This document shows, piece by piece, positions 1 through 13,224 of a stretch of 64,000 bases of DNA; the first letter of the stretch is position 1, and every line of letters begins with the position of its first letter. Where the stretch lies: NCBI RefSeq assembly GCF_037975245.1, contig NC_092567.1, positions 23,712,376 to 23,776,375 of the forward strand, given 5' to 3'. The translations under genes were made by a program, and so were the position numbers. Origin of the DNA: Apostichopus japonicus (Eukaryota > Echinodermata > Holothuroidea > Aspidochirotida > Stichopodidae). Under the pieces are notes generated by a model. The model worked only from the letters and a program-made list of their open reading frames with translations. It searched no databases and was not told where the DNA came from.

Positions 1-879
1 ACAGTCTGATCAAGTGAGCAGGTACAGTAATACACTGGCAGACATAAATTTATAAGCTTTTCTAGAGTCACTAGAATACCTTGTGTGTATTGGAGATACA
101 GTACTACATACAATAATAATTCAATGAACAGTAAAATATGACAGCACAGTTGTTACGCTCCTGGGTATCAAAGTACACTATTTTATATGTGGTAAACATA
201 GTTAAATTTGCTGCCAGGCCCCTCAAGAGGTAATGAACATATCGTAGAGAGCTGTTGCCTAAAATTCTGTCCCTTTTCAAAGAGACTTGTACACCGGATA
301 TAGCAATATTTATTGCACAATGTCAATACGATATCACACATACAGTACCTGCAATCATGCAGTGTCCTACAGTATTGTCTGAAGTTGTGGTTTCTGAGCC
401 TTTGAGCCACCATGCTGTATATTATAGAACATACAGTGATAGAAATTGGAATAGTAACTGTACCAGCATAAATAAACCACAACCACCACATGCTATGGTG
501 ATGTTGAATGACAATCAAGTTTTACGGACGATTTCAGCACAGTTAAATATCAACCCTGTGAATAATTTTTCCAACTTTTGTATGAAACCTACGAATTATG
601 TTTTTTTTTAAACTTTCCTCAATGAGTATACTTGCCTACTAAATAGTATATAAAGTACTTACAGTACATGATACTGTATTAATCGGTCCATTTAACTTTG
701 TAAAAAAATGTCTTGTAACAAACCTGACATAAATTAAGTAATAACATGAAAAAATGATTCGCCAAGTTGCATTTTTGAAAAAAATTGGAAAATCAGCTCT
801 CTAAATTTACTTATGGGATTGAACAGGTTCCATCACTGAATTATTCTGACCAAGCTTATATATAATACAGCATACATTC

Positions 880-1135
880 AGTTAAATTTATGCTGTATTG
901 GCCCAAATCCCAAATATTTCAGATTTTAAAATATGGTCACCTTTGGTCAAAATTCTTGAACTATTTTTGTTATCACCCTGGAGGAAATTTACCTCACTGG
1001 GACATTCAAACATCTTGGGTGTTCATTTAGAATGTCTGAGAACAATTTTGAGAGTAAAGAACTCCAGGAAATTACTTTTTGAAAACTTATAACAATTAAT
1101 AGCATGCTATAATTTTGGGGCCAGCTATACAGACT
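880..1135 (+). repeat. Dispersed repeat family A, copy 1
   Basis: Contains TATGGTCACCTTTGGTCAAA, GGACATTCAAACATCTTGG and TGCTATAATTTTGGGGCC. It matches the sequence at 7745-8015 in inverted orientation and a decayed copy at 46520-46785. No coding capacity; the class is unknown. Confidence 0.7.
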
Positions 1136-1440
1136 ACCTTTAACAATGTGGTCCATCAACTTTTGGAATGGGGAGATCAACTTTGTACTGTGTGAAATGC
1201 TTGCATACATACTCAGAATCAGACCCCAAAATCATGAACTGGGAGGATTATGAAGCTGCTAGGATTGTAGATTGGACTGTGAACACTCACAAAATTGTGC
1301 TTGCCCCTCCCTACCTCTTTGCATTCTGAAATCTTAAGACTGGTCACAGCTATTAATTTCCTCTCTGTCCATAAACATTGGAATCCAAACAATAAGTGGA
1401 CTGGTAATCTTTAAAACCTAATATTGTGAGAATATTCTGT

Positions 1441-1530
1441 CTGCTTGCTTTGTAAAGCGCCTTGAGCAGTGACTTTTGTCTACTGATTTGGCGCTATATA
1501 AGTATCATTAATTATTATTATTATTATAAT
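1441..1530 (+). mobile_element. 3' tail of a LINE or SINE (GCGCTATATAAGT plus ATT repeats)
   Basis: GTAAAGCGCCTTGAGCAGTG, then GGCGCTATATAAGTATCATT and (ATT)n. This tail is common on invertebrate non-LTR elements. A reversed, similar tail lies at about 6224-6290 (ATAATAATAAC...TTTATATAGCGC). Confidence 0.55.
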
Positions 1531-2929
1531 ACAACTAGAGTATTTTATTAATTGTCTGTATAGTATATGGGACTATAAATACATTTACATACCACTTCCA
1601 TGCTTGGGCTTAATTAATTATATCTATAACAAGACTCGATCCTGTGTGCATTGACAGAAAATTTGTTTTGGAAAATGAACATCTTGAGATATCAACTAGC
1701 TACTGTACGATGGAGCCATACACACATGTTACACTGTGCAAAATATGCCGCCGCTATTTAGCATTCATTTTCTGTCTGACCTAATTTGTATCGTCCATGG
1801 CGAAGAATGGCAATCGAAACCTGCTGTGCTTACTACCATAGAAGAGCAGTACACAGCAAGATTGGCCTAGCTCTGCGTTAATAAGTTGCTCCACAAAGTG
1901 TGACACACTTCTTTAAAGCAGTATTTTGAGTTGGTTCGAAAACTTTTCCTCAAACCTACAGAGTATCAAATACTAAAAATTAGATAGCAATTGATCAAAC
2001 TTGGATAATCTTCTGGTTTTTGCACCAAAAGATGGTCCAGTAGTATGTTGTTGCTAGAAAGACACATTTCTCATACATATCAGTAATTTATCAATCACCT
2101 GTAATGGTGAGATAATTAGCAAATGTTGTAATTAGTTTATTCAAAGTTTGCTGGAAAGTTGAATTAACATACTCGATTTCACAAGCCTCAGTTTAGTAAA
2201 TTTCTCAAATTTCTTCTATTTATGGTTTGAAATCTGATTATTTTACTGACTCATATTCACCTCAAGGATGAACATTGTCTTATTTTGGCGCAAACATAAT
2301 TCATTAGTTTCTTTAAAGATTGATTGATTAATTTATTATTTTGTTATATATTTTGTTACACTATTAACTATTGATAAAACTTACTGCACAGTAGGATAAT
2401 GTGCATAAATCTGTTTTTCACCCAAAATTAAGGACTGTATCCCAGTGAAATGTTCAATGTGCACATTTCTGCAAAAAGTCACATGAAGCATTTACATTTG
2501 ACACAACATATTGTTCTAACATTATTGTTCCATGGCATGATGTTCCATACTGACTACTTCACAAATTACTATTTTATATTTTCATATACTGTATGTTCAA
2601 AAATGTGGGGAACAAAATTCTTACATGTTTTAAAATGCTGGTATCATGAATGTACAACTGTTATGGTTTTGATGATGTATTGGGAAAACTTTCAATATTT
2701 AAGTTCAATTCATGGAGAAACATTTCAAAAATTAAAAATGTGATCATTGTTGTGAATGCACTTTTCATTCCTTGCCATCTTGCTGAAACAAACTAAAATC
2801 TGTATACATGTATTCCTTGAGCTGTAACCAGCATAAATTTGTTCTGAAATGTACTTTCCAGGAAACCTGTAATACTGCTGTATATTTAAATTAACACCAG
2901 TAGACTTGTTGTGATTCACCATGTCTGTC

Positions 2930-2985
2930 TGTCTATACATACATACATACACGCATACACACACACATGTACATACATGCATACT
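2930..2985. repeat. Microsatellite (CATA)n/(CACA)n
   Basis: CTATACATACATACATACAC then CATACACACACACATGTACA and more CATA units. Confidence 0.8.
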
Positions 2986-5286
2986 TACATAATAATATTC
3001 TTCAATATATAAATTTATTCAAAATGCTGGTTATTTGATATTTGTTGTGATTCACCATGGTCAATTATCTCAAGATATGTATACTATATACATATAGTAT
3101 ATATATAGCAAAATATTCTTCAAAATATAACTTTATTCAAAATGCTGGTAGTTGTTATTAACCTTAATATCTGAACAGCGCTCTTCTAAGAAAGTATTGT
3201 TATTTTCTCGATTAACAAATTTCATTTCGAAAATTTATATTTAATAAGTTTCAACAATATTGCAGTGAACTACAGTATAGCGATAAAGCATGACAATGTG
3301 TCAGATATTATGCCATCTTCCACTTATTTTTTTTAACTTCCATTAGATCAATTTATTATCAAACGTATGATAAGATTCAAGAGTAAACCCGCAATGTCTT
3401 AAAAAGAAACACAGGTCTCATATTCCAATGCTCAAGTGGTGGTGATCTCAAGATCAATCAAAGATCATCAAACATGATATTTAAAGGTACACATGTCTAA
3501 AGGATGACTTATTATCATCAAATACTATTGGGCTACACTCATACTGTATCTGCCTGTACTATGTGCAGTATTACACTCAAGAAAATGCCTGCAATGCGGA
3601 ACTTGATGTTAGCTAGTATTTAGCTAGTAAATAGCCCAAATTTTTAGGCCTGCCATTGAGCTATCCACATTACTTTCACTATATATGTTACAATTAATTG
3701 GTTTCCACCTAATTTGGATACTGTGGACCAATCTTATCACAAATCATGCTGCCCTTATTTATAGAATGAATTGTAAATATATGTAGGATTCAAACCCCTT
3801 ACAATTCTGTAGGCTAGTATGATTGTTTGAATTTAAGATTAGTAACACTTACATGCCATTGAAGACTCTCACAGCTGTTAAGTATCGATAGAAATTCACA
3901 GCCTTGGTCAAATAATTACGACAAACAAGTCTGTTTAAATTCATGACCCTTATGTCAGTATTTATATCTATTGTCAAGTACACTCTCTCTCTCTCTTGAA
4001 TTTACTCATCAAACAGAGACAGAGTATTTGAAGTCATCCGTTATTGACTGAAAATTTTAGCAATTAAAATGCATAGCTGGAGGGGATTTTTTTTTGGGGG
4101 GGGGCATACAAAAGCATTTTAGAACACTAACAATACTGTGATTCCCCTGTTTAGTCGAAAGAGACAGTAATTTAGAGAAATTTGATGTCAAAGTTAGCAG
4201 ATTCTCACTGACCAGAAAGGTGATGCGTAAAAGCTCATGAAAGTACAGGTCACCGTGTGACGTCATTCTGCAGAGTGTACCGCGAACACGAAACAATAAC
4301 AATGGACTTTCCACGTACTTCTCGTAAGAAAGGGAACCTTTTATTAACTTCACTCTTCCAATAAACATGCAGCTACGACAGAAAGAAATGGTTGTTAGAA
4401 TTGCTCACACATTTGTTAACTCATTTTGGGTAGCAATTCTTCAATTAAAAGTCAATTATGGTTAAAAAACTGCCTCAACGTCTGGTCATACTTTGTGAGA
4501 TTGAGGTCTTGCCACAATTGAAATGCCTACCTTGTGAAAATAAAAAGTGTCCAGTCAGTGGATGCAATATTAATCGAATCCACGAATTATAAAGCTTTGG
4601 GTGTGTCTCAACAAAATTAATCGTTTTTTCGTAAAGAAACTTAAAGTGTTTTTGCAACCTCCTACTACACAATTTGTTTACACTTTGATTTAACAGTATA
4701 ACAGTGTCGTATTGGTGATTTGGTGTAGCGTTAGTGCTAGAGCGAATTGCTTGATCGAAAGTCTTCCTCAACCGACTCCGCACATGTAAGTCACAGGGTG
4801 ACCTGCAGTCAAGTGAGCCCTGAAGAATTTTTGAGAAAAGAGCAAATTCCTTGTCCAAAAGTTCTCGGTTTGATCAAGTTTTACTGAGTCCCAAAAGAAA
4901 ATAATACAATGTGCAATACATCAATGGAAAGTGTAAATATTCAATGTAACATAAACTTAACATAAATTTGAAGGGATTAGAGGATGTTGAAAAACCACCA
5001 GCTATGCCTTTTAAAACTAAGGGCCTAATTTGTTCACAAATTTACAAACATGATGGAGGTCGGGATCTTGTTTTTCCCTTGGGGAGGTACTGCTGTTCCC
5101 AAACAGGTCCAAACTGAGAGAGAGTGGCATAAACATAAAACAATGTTGAATGATAGACCAATATGTGATTGCAAAAAGCTCAAAGCAGTGGTTGTTTACA
5201 TGATCTGTTAGCTAGTTAACTAGTAAGCTACAGTGTGTCTGGAAGAGACAATTATGCAGGTTGATCCAAGACAGGGAGATAGTTAC

Positions 5287-6165
5287 GATTGCTGGGTTTG
5301 ATCCTGATTGCAGGGTTTGATCCTGATTGCTGGGTTTGATCCTGATTGCAGGGTTTGATCCTGATTGCAGGGTTTGATCCTGATTACAGGGTTTGATCCT
5401 GATTACAGGGTTTGATCCTGATTGCTGGGTTTGATCCTGATTACAGGGTTTGATCCTGATTGCTGGGTTTGATCCTGATTACAGGGTTTGATCCTGATTG
5501 CAGGGTTTGATCCTGATTACAGGGTTTGATCCTGATTGCAGGGTTTGATCCTGATTGCAGGGTTTGATCCTGATTGCTGGGTTTGATCCTGATTGCTGGG
5601 TTTGATCCTGATTGCTGGGTTTGATCCTGATTACAGGGTTTGATCCTGATTGCAGGGTTTGATCCTGATTGCAGGGTTTGATCCTGATTACAGGGTTTGA
5701 TCCTGATTGCTGGGTTTGATCCTGATTACAGGGTTTGATCCTGATTGCTGGGTTTGATCCTGATTACAGGGTTTGATCCTGATTGCAGGGTTTGATCCTG
5801 ATTGCAGGGTTTGATCCTGATTGCTGGGTTTGATCCTGATCGCAGGGTTTGCTCCTGATTGCAGGGTTTGATCCTGATTGCAGGGTTTGATCCTGATTGC
5901 AGGGTTTGATCCTGATTGCTGGGTTTGATCCTGATTGCTGGGTTTGATCCTGATTGCAGGGTTTGATCCTGATTGCAGGGTTTGATCCTGATTGCAGGGT
6001 TTGATCCTGATTGCAGGGTTTGATCCTGATTGCAGGGTTTGATCCTGATTGCTGGGTTTGATCCTGATTGCAGGGTTTGATCCTGATTGCTGGGTTTGAT
6101 CCTGATTGCAGGGTTTGATCCTGATTGCTGGGTTTGATCCTGATTGCATGGTTTGATCCTGATTG
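5287..6165. repeat. 19-bp minisatellite, about 46 copies
   Basis: Unit GATTGCAGGGTTTGATCCT with variants GATTGCT and GATTACA in the first seven bases, and rare others (GATCGCA, GCTCCT). Variant units are interspersed, as in arrays shaped by unequal exchange. Because 19 is not a multiple of 3, the minus strand stays open for over 150 codons with a 19-residue period (NPAIRIKPCNQDQ...). I take that as a by-product, not a gene. Confidence 0.95.
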
Positions 6166-6223
6166 TTCCTAGGTACAGGAGACTACCCTCACACAATGAA
6201 GATGATCACCCACCCTTTCCATA

Positions 6224-6290
6224 TAATTATAATAATAACATTTGCTTTTTATATAGCGCATTATACCAGCGATAGGTTTCAAGTGCTTAA
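6224..6290 (-). mobile_element. Reversed LINE/SINE tail
   Basis: ATAATTATAATAATAACATT followed by TTTATATAGCGCATTATACC, the complement orientation of the GCGCTATATAA tail at 1441-1530. Confidence 0.4.
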
Positions 6291-6770
6291 CATGTTATAT
6301 TACCCCTGGTCAATGATAACCTGTCCCAGAGACAATCAGCTTGATTCCCCCTTGCTTTCCTGTGCAATAACTGATGTGTGATGGAATCAAGTTAGAACTT
6401 GATTTTTAACCACTTAGTATAAATTTTTAAGCACTTGCATTTTTTTAAAGCAAACTGTGGCTAAAAATTGTGAAATTCTAGGCATGGTGAATAAATTTGC
6501 CACTAAATTAGAAACATGTGATCTCCCATTTGTACATAACACATGACTGATTTGTGTGTACACTTGATGCCAATTATGACTGATGGAATACTAATATTGA
6601 AGGAGAAAGCAAGTATCCTGTTCAAATTCACGAAAGGTCTTGTGACCGTTGCATTGAAGTCCATCAGAAACCAACCAAGTACTAATTAATACATGTAGAC
6701 AGTATACTATCTGGAACTATCTGGACACACAATAACACGATACAGTGATTATATTGTACAGTATACATTG

Positions 6771-6791
6771 ATATATATATATATATATATA
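6771..6791. repeat. (TA)n microsatellite
   Basis: About ten TA dinucleotides. Confidence 0.85.
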
Positions 6792-6989
6792 CACAGTATA
6801 TAATTATGATAATCAGCAGTTACTTATACGACGCTTAAGCAACAACAAATGTGGGAGAAAGAGAAACCAACAATGGCTTATGGATTACAATTTGCACGTC
6901 GGGTGGCTTCCAATTCAACATGTTAACTCAAATTTGGAATCTTTCCAAAATAGAAAGTCATTTCAGATGGGAAAACCATAGATTTCTCA

Positions 6990-7085
6990 ACCCACCTAAC
7001 TATGACCTGGCGGGAACCTCCCGATAGCTAAGCCTCATTGCTTCAAATGCCACCGCCTTTATCCACTCAGCCACAGCACACTGTA
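6990..7085 (-). mobile_element. tRNA(Leu)-derived SINE head
   Basis: The minus strand reads GTGGCTGAGTGGATAAAGGC (A box) and, about 40 nt later, GGGAGGTTCCCGCC (degenerate B box). The acceptor stem does not pair, so it is a tRNA-derived relic and not a functional tRNA. Confidence 0.55.
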
Positions 7086-7689
7086 GTGCAAGTTGATAAC
7101 TAAATGTCAGCCTTTACTGCATACATGTGGAAAGATTCTTTTCCATCAAAGCAACCTACAGTATTGACCAAAATCCTTCTGAACTGATCGGATAATTTTG
7201 CATCACATACTGTGGCGGCCATACTGTAGTTATGCTTAACTGTAACCTACAAAACCCTATCAGATAAACAGAGCTATTGGTTGCATCACTTAGCAGCCAT
7301 ACAGTAGTTATGGTTAACCTTAACCACCCCAGATCCTACAAAACCCTACAGGTAAACAGAGCAACATACAGTAGTGCATACATGTGTATTCCATAATATA
7401 TGAAGTATAGCATTTGTAGTCATTATCTGCATCTGGTGAGACAATGTAGTCTTAGAATCATTTTATGACATCAAACAACTTTTGCCTTAATATGTAAACT
7501 AGTAAGTTTATGTTACAGCTCAGGATGCACATTTAAAAGGTTTGTTCATTCTTCTGTGGAATGATCTTATCATGTTTAGAATGTATTAACATCTTCGTGA
7601 CTGCCTATGAATATGATACTTTATTTACATCACATGCAAGAATACAAAGTAGCTTGAAAGGTCATCACTATTGGCCTCCAATAAATAGC

Positions 7690-8015
7690 AAACTAAAAAT
7701 TACTAAAAGTTTCCAAAAGTAATTTCCTAGAGGCTCTGATCCTTGACTTAAAAGGTTGTCTGTATAGGCCCCAAATTATAGCAAGCTATAATTGCTAGAA
7801 GTTTTCAAAAAGCACTTTCCTGGAGGTCTTTACTCTCCAAATTGTTCTAAGACATTTTTTAAGTACTGTAAATGCAAGATGACTGGATGTCCCAGTGAGG
7901 ACAATTTCCTTGAAGGTTGTAATAAAAAAGTTAAAGAATTTTGACCAAAGGTGACCATACAGTATTTGAATATCTAGCATATTTGGGGCCAATACAGCAT
8001 ACTGTACCTTTAAGT
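7690..8015 (-). repeat. Dispersed repeat family A, copy 2
   Basis: Reverse complement of the 880-1135 copy: AATTTTGACCAAAGGTGACC, TAGAAGTTTTCAAAAAGCAC, GGGGCCAATACAGCATAC. A second partial copy of one end (AAAAGTTTCCAAAAGTAATT) lies at 7690-7770. Confidence 0.7.
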
Positions 8016-11000
8016 TCCAGTCATTGCAGATAATTAAGATAGAGAAAAAAATAACCTGTGTGGATTACTTACTTTTAGAGTAACAGTTAGAATGCTTCTT
8101 GATATTTAAGCATGGGTGACTAACCATACACTGACTTTGCAATTAATCATGACCTTTCAAAAGCAGCTAATTGAATTGGTTTGGATATCTTCCTATCTTC
8201 TTTCAGTAGTAACCAAATAGAAAGGTAAGTTATTATAGCCCTGACTATATTTTGTGTTCATTCCGAATAATTTAGCATATAATTAAAAGTCAAAAAACCT
8301 GAAATTCTCTGATGGTTCTTTACATGATTAATATACTCATTATGGAAAGTGTCTATAGGCGATACAATGTTAAGAATCAAAATGGATTGATTAATAACTG
8401 TACTCCCTTCAGTTTGGAATATAAAATCTTTAAATCTGGGCCTCGGTAATCTTTCCTTCCATCATTATCATCATAGGGTGACTTTTTTGTAAAAATTTCC
8501 GAGCACTTGAAGTAAAACAGAAAAACTAACTGCTTCAATCAAAGCTTCACTCAATTGTCACTTGTCACTGGTTCTTCACAACTTTTTTTTGTAATATTAG
8601 TCATATAACTACTACAGTAGCTACAGTGTTACTGTACATATAATGTGTATCGTATGAATACAGCACTTACACACTAGGTTTTTGTTAACAACAGCTGCAA
8701 GCCTACAATTGATCAGAAACAGATAGCCGCCTGGTTTGATTCACCGCAGAACTTACAGTATATACAGACTGTAGGTTAATAATTAGTTATTGAATTTAGT
8801 TCCAATAAATTTTAACAAATCTGACATTTTGCATTTGATCCTTATATATGATGTTCAAGACCAAAAGAATGCATATTTCATAATAAAACTTACAGTTAAA
8901 ATAAAATCAGAGCAAGATGAGTATAATAATACAAAAGTTCATGTCTGTTTCATGGCAAAAAGCCAGAAATATTTATCTAGTATTACAATCTACAGTAGTG
9001 CTGTACCATATGTCAGGATTTCACCTCGTGGCAAGAATACAAAACCATATAACATGTACATACTGTAAACATTACTGTACAACAGCAGGGATAAAACAAG
9101 AAATCAGAAATACATCAGGGAATCCAATTCACGACAATTCGGCAAAATTTTATTCGATTTAGAGTGCTTACTGTTGGTAGCAACTTTTAAAGCTTTCCAA
9201 GCATATGAATGCACTTCCAATTCCACATCAGTCTTTTGTCTAACTTGATTGGTAAAGTTTTTTTCGTACTTTTCACAAAATGTATTGACGTTTTTTGTTA
9301 ATTCGTACCTTTTTACAAAGTTGCCTCAGAAGGTGCAAGCAAGCAGTTTGAAGACAGCATCAATGGCTAAAATTTAAATTCATAACTTTTCAGTTTGTTT
9401 TAATTTATTTTTAAAAAATTCCCCTCCTTTTTTCTTCTTGTCCATAGTAAGGCCATTCAATAGATGAGACCTGTCACTCAACAATCCAAATGAAGAAATT
9501 TTTACAAAAATACAAATATAGTGAAAAATCAATGACAATATAAAAACAAGGTGTAGCACAAGAAGTAAAATATTGATTTTATAATTAGCAAAGAAAAATC
9601 TCCACAAAAGTGCAGATATATGTAATGACTCATAATGACACAGGTCTTTAGATTTTGGCTATTCCATGTAGAATACTGAGCTGATTTTGTTTGTTACTGA
9701 GATTTACAGTAATAAAGAATTAAAGATTTCCAAAATGTTTTCTTAATTTCCCCCCCCCCCAAAAATCTACATAGAATAAGACGGTAAAATGTGATCCTCT
9801 CTATATGAGATGAATCAATGTTGATTACAAGCACTTACTGTACACGAATACAAGAAAGTTTCATAAGAATTCATATCTCATTCTGTAGTTTAAAAATCGG
9901 TAAATGTCACCAAGATTTATTTTAATCTTTACAGGCAATATAATTAAACAAAAAAGTTAATACAAAACACGATTTTGTGTCCAACATGCTAACAAATAAA
10001 TAACATGCAAACGGTATAAGTTCATAAGATATGTTCACAACAGCTTCTTATACAGATAAGTAATTTTATGGGAGGTGCACTGTAAGCACTTAAGCCTTTA
10101 AGTTCGGCTGGAATGCATGTTAAATATAAGATAATTAAATATGCAGCACAGCACATTATTGAAATGCTAAAATTTACGGTTGAGTCCAAGCTTTTGCACC
10201 ATATGCCAAAGTATATACGCAATGGTAATTAATCAACTGTAAACTAGAAACCAAATTGACCTAGGTTAAAGATCAAATGCCCAATTGCCTGTAGAACTGT
10301 TGTCCACATTTTGGTGCAGTGCAAAGAGTTGCCTGATAATACTGATAATTAAGTAGACATTCTAAACTAGGTATTAATATTTTGCATATAATGCTTGGAT
10401 ATTGGAAATAGTTGTCTACATTCCATAGCAAGCCTTTGACTGTTTCATGTAACATAGTGCTTTTCTTTTAATGCTTTCTTTTTTGGTCATTATTCACTGT
10501 AGGACTAAGAATTAAAGATGGTTACTCACTTGCAAATTAAGCATTTCTAGCCTAACACGTACTGTTCTTCCAACAACGAATAATTTTTGAGAGGAAGGGT
10601 AGACATAAAGACAGCTGTCAATGTATTATTGTGTTACTAAGGGCTTCAAATGATGACTTAAGTTAGTGCTAATTGCATATATGATAATGCATTTTAACAT
10701 ACAAATGCTCTTTTCTACCTTACAAATAAACGAAACTGGCCCGAATAAAACTAGTCTTTCCAACCTAATACTAGTAATATGGGAGTAACTCAATAAGATC
10801 AAATACCTTGTTAACGTACAGTGAAATACTAGTCTACTAATCAATGAATTTGTATAATGTAGGCCTATCCACTTTAAGATTTTCTTGATCCCTTTCTTCA
10901 AATTGCTTTGATGTAAACTACATGTAGCCTAAACCGTAGTGCAAACAGACCGAACGTAAGTAACGTTGGCTTAATCAACTGAATCACAGCCGTGGCTAGC

Positions 11001-12409
11001 CAGCCATCAGACAGTAACTTAGGCATTATTTTTCATTATAAAAATTTTACCTTTTGTCTCAAACTTTCAGTTATAATTGGTAATAATCCACGAAAACGTA
11101 TGTTCCAAATAAATCCATATTCCCGGAAGATCGGTGAAGTTATGAAACATTGGTTTCATAACCTGACGGAAGAGGAGACGATTTTCTAAACTTCAAATTC
11201 CTCCTGCTTCCGTCCTATTGCTAAGCATCCTCTCTGTATACGGTAATCAGTACACACTGGTTGTATATTATTGTTGTGTACACACAGAACACCGGTATTG
11301 CATTATTATATTATGCGCACGCATTGAACAACGTACAGCCATAAATCTGCTCCTCCTTCTCTCCTCCGCGGCGTGAAACCGCTTACTAAATAGGGGGAGA
11401 CAAACACGTCTATAACGAAACTTTTTACTTTCGATTTTGTTCTTGGGTATAACTTTGTTTATTTCGTCCCGTTGTTCGACTGAAAAAAAAATGGCCCTTT
11501 CTTTTTCTTCTCTTTATATGATATCGTATGCAGTGACGGTGCAGTGGCGGATCAAGGGTTTCCTGGAAGAGAGGGCCCGGGAAAAGGATCGATGGATAAC
11601 GAAAATACTATTAAATAAGACGTGATAAGAAAACATATCGGTAAAAAGCAAGAAATGATCGCGCACGAAGCGAGCTAAGTTTCCTACTGAAAAGCTTATT
11701 TGGGATAAATGTATGTTTGCAGCTAACTTTTAGTGCCAGATGTGGGATTGGTAATGGGGACCGTGGAAGCAGTGTTGCAACAACGTGGGCTTAAGCCCCT
11801 TAGCATAAAAGCAAGGGTTCAGTCCTCCCCTCCCCCAATGAGAGAAAAAAAAATTACAAAAAGGATCGTGTTTCTGAAGTTGCATCATGAAGTATCTAAG
11901 CACCCTCCAGTACACCATAATTTCTCATATGGGAGAGGGAAATAGGCCCTCCCTGGACTATATAAATCACCTCCCCTTAGACACCTTCCCCAGGCCGACA
12001 TAACATCCTATGCCCAACCTTATATGAAAAAAAAAACACCTGCATGAAAGTGAAACAGGGGAGGGGACAAGGAGGGAGGGAGAAGGAAGGGGCCATACAA
12101 AAAATACATATGTGGCATAGGAAGCACCCAAAATGTAATATGAATATTCATGAAGTGGCTTGTGCCCATACCAAGAAGAATTTCACTTGTACTCTATACT
12201 ACTACTCATCAAAGTCTGGTAACAGTCATCAGTTTTTGCCCAAACCCAAAATCATAAAAATATAATTCAGAGGGAATTTTTTTAAAGAACAATATGGAAA
12301 TGAAATGTTTCATTATCGTCCAAAACAGTGAAAATTAAGCAGTTTTTCCCTCAGGAAAATTGACACAAAATGTGAAACACATTATTTCTATGGTTTTCAG
12401 TAAATGTAA

Positions 12410-12415
12410 TTTATT
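12410..12415 (-). promoter_or_regulatory. Candidate polyadenylation signal downstream of NOSIP
   Basis: AATAAA on the minus strand, about 1.2 kb after the NOSIP stop codon. It would place the tandem copies of exon 8 inside the 3' UTR. It is only a six-base match in AT-rich sequence, so other sites are possible. Confidence 0.3.
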
Positions 12416-13224
12416 TAACAAAGCAAAAGCAACCAAACAGACATATCAGACAATTTAAAAAATATATCACATGTTAAAAACTTTGTTTTGGGAATATTAC
12501 AAAGATACAGTATACCAAACAAACCCCAGTGATGATGTAATCTTATGATAAATGACCACTAATTGACCAAACTGTAACAATTTCCAAGATTCTTCTTTTT
12601 GTTTTACAAAATAAAAGTTAATGTGAAGTAAATAATGTATTTTGACTCTATCACCAACAATTTCAAATGCAATTGAAATTTTTAACTTTTACTTTACTTC
12701 ATTCCAAGCTAAAGACCTACATTTTCAGGTGATTTAAATATAAAAAAAATCCTCAAACTAAACTCAAAAAGTTACTTTTACAAAAAATTGCACACAAGTA
12801 CTTAACTGATAAGGTATCAGCAGCCTACTGCTTTAATACTTGTCATGCTATCTGGATATCCACTGAAGGTTTACAAAACTTTATTACAAGAAAAAAAGGC
12901 ATGTCACATGCTGACAAGAGAAATGTAAGACTTCTTCATTCATAACATTGGATAGACAGTGTGCTTACAAACTTTGTACATACATTTCCTAGATTTTTAC
13001 TGGCTGCCAATTGAAATTTGAGCAGCTCACTTTGATCACCCTCTGAAATACCAGGCAGCAGCTGCCATTTTTATCTCTTGCTCGGTAAATATATTCTTTA
13101 AAAACGCAAAGTACTCCTATTTTGTTCAACAAGTCTGTCAAATATACTATATACCAACTGTATTAAATATTACAAGGAACAGGCATTTCAATCATACTAA
13201 ATGTTCATTATTTTGTCACACATA

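Larger units (their letters stand above)
1..5286. other. Interval without a recognised gene
   Basis: AT-rich sequence with repeat family A, a LINE/SINE tail, microsatellites (2930-2985; CT runs near 3985), a poly-G run at about 4096 and many TACAGTA/TACTGTA heptamers. Open frames are short and show no family resemblance. Confidence 0.6.
6166..12400. other. Interval without a recognised gene
   Basis: Contains SINE and LINE tails, the inverted family A copy, (TA)n, a poly-C run near 9750 and a CAGTGGCGGATCAAGG repeat end near 11541. No exon with both splice sites and a recognisable peptide was found. Confidence 0.6.

Noticed and set aside
5287-6165. CRISPR array
   Set aside because: Units are contiguous with no unique spacers, and the window is eukaryotic.
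5688-6196. Long minus-strand open frames of 153 and 156 codons
   Set aside because: They arise from the 19-bp minisatellite, occur in two overlapping frames, and lack any non-repeat domain.
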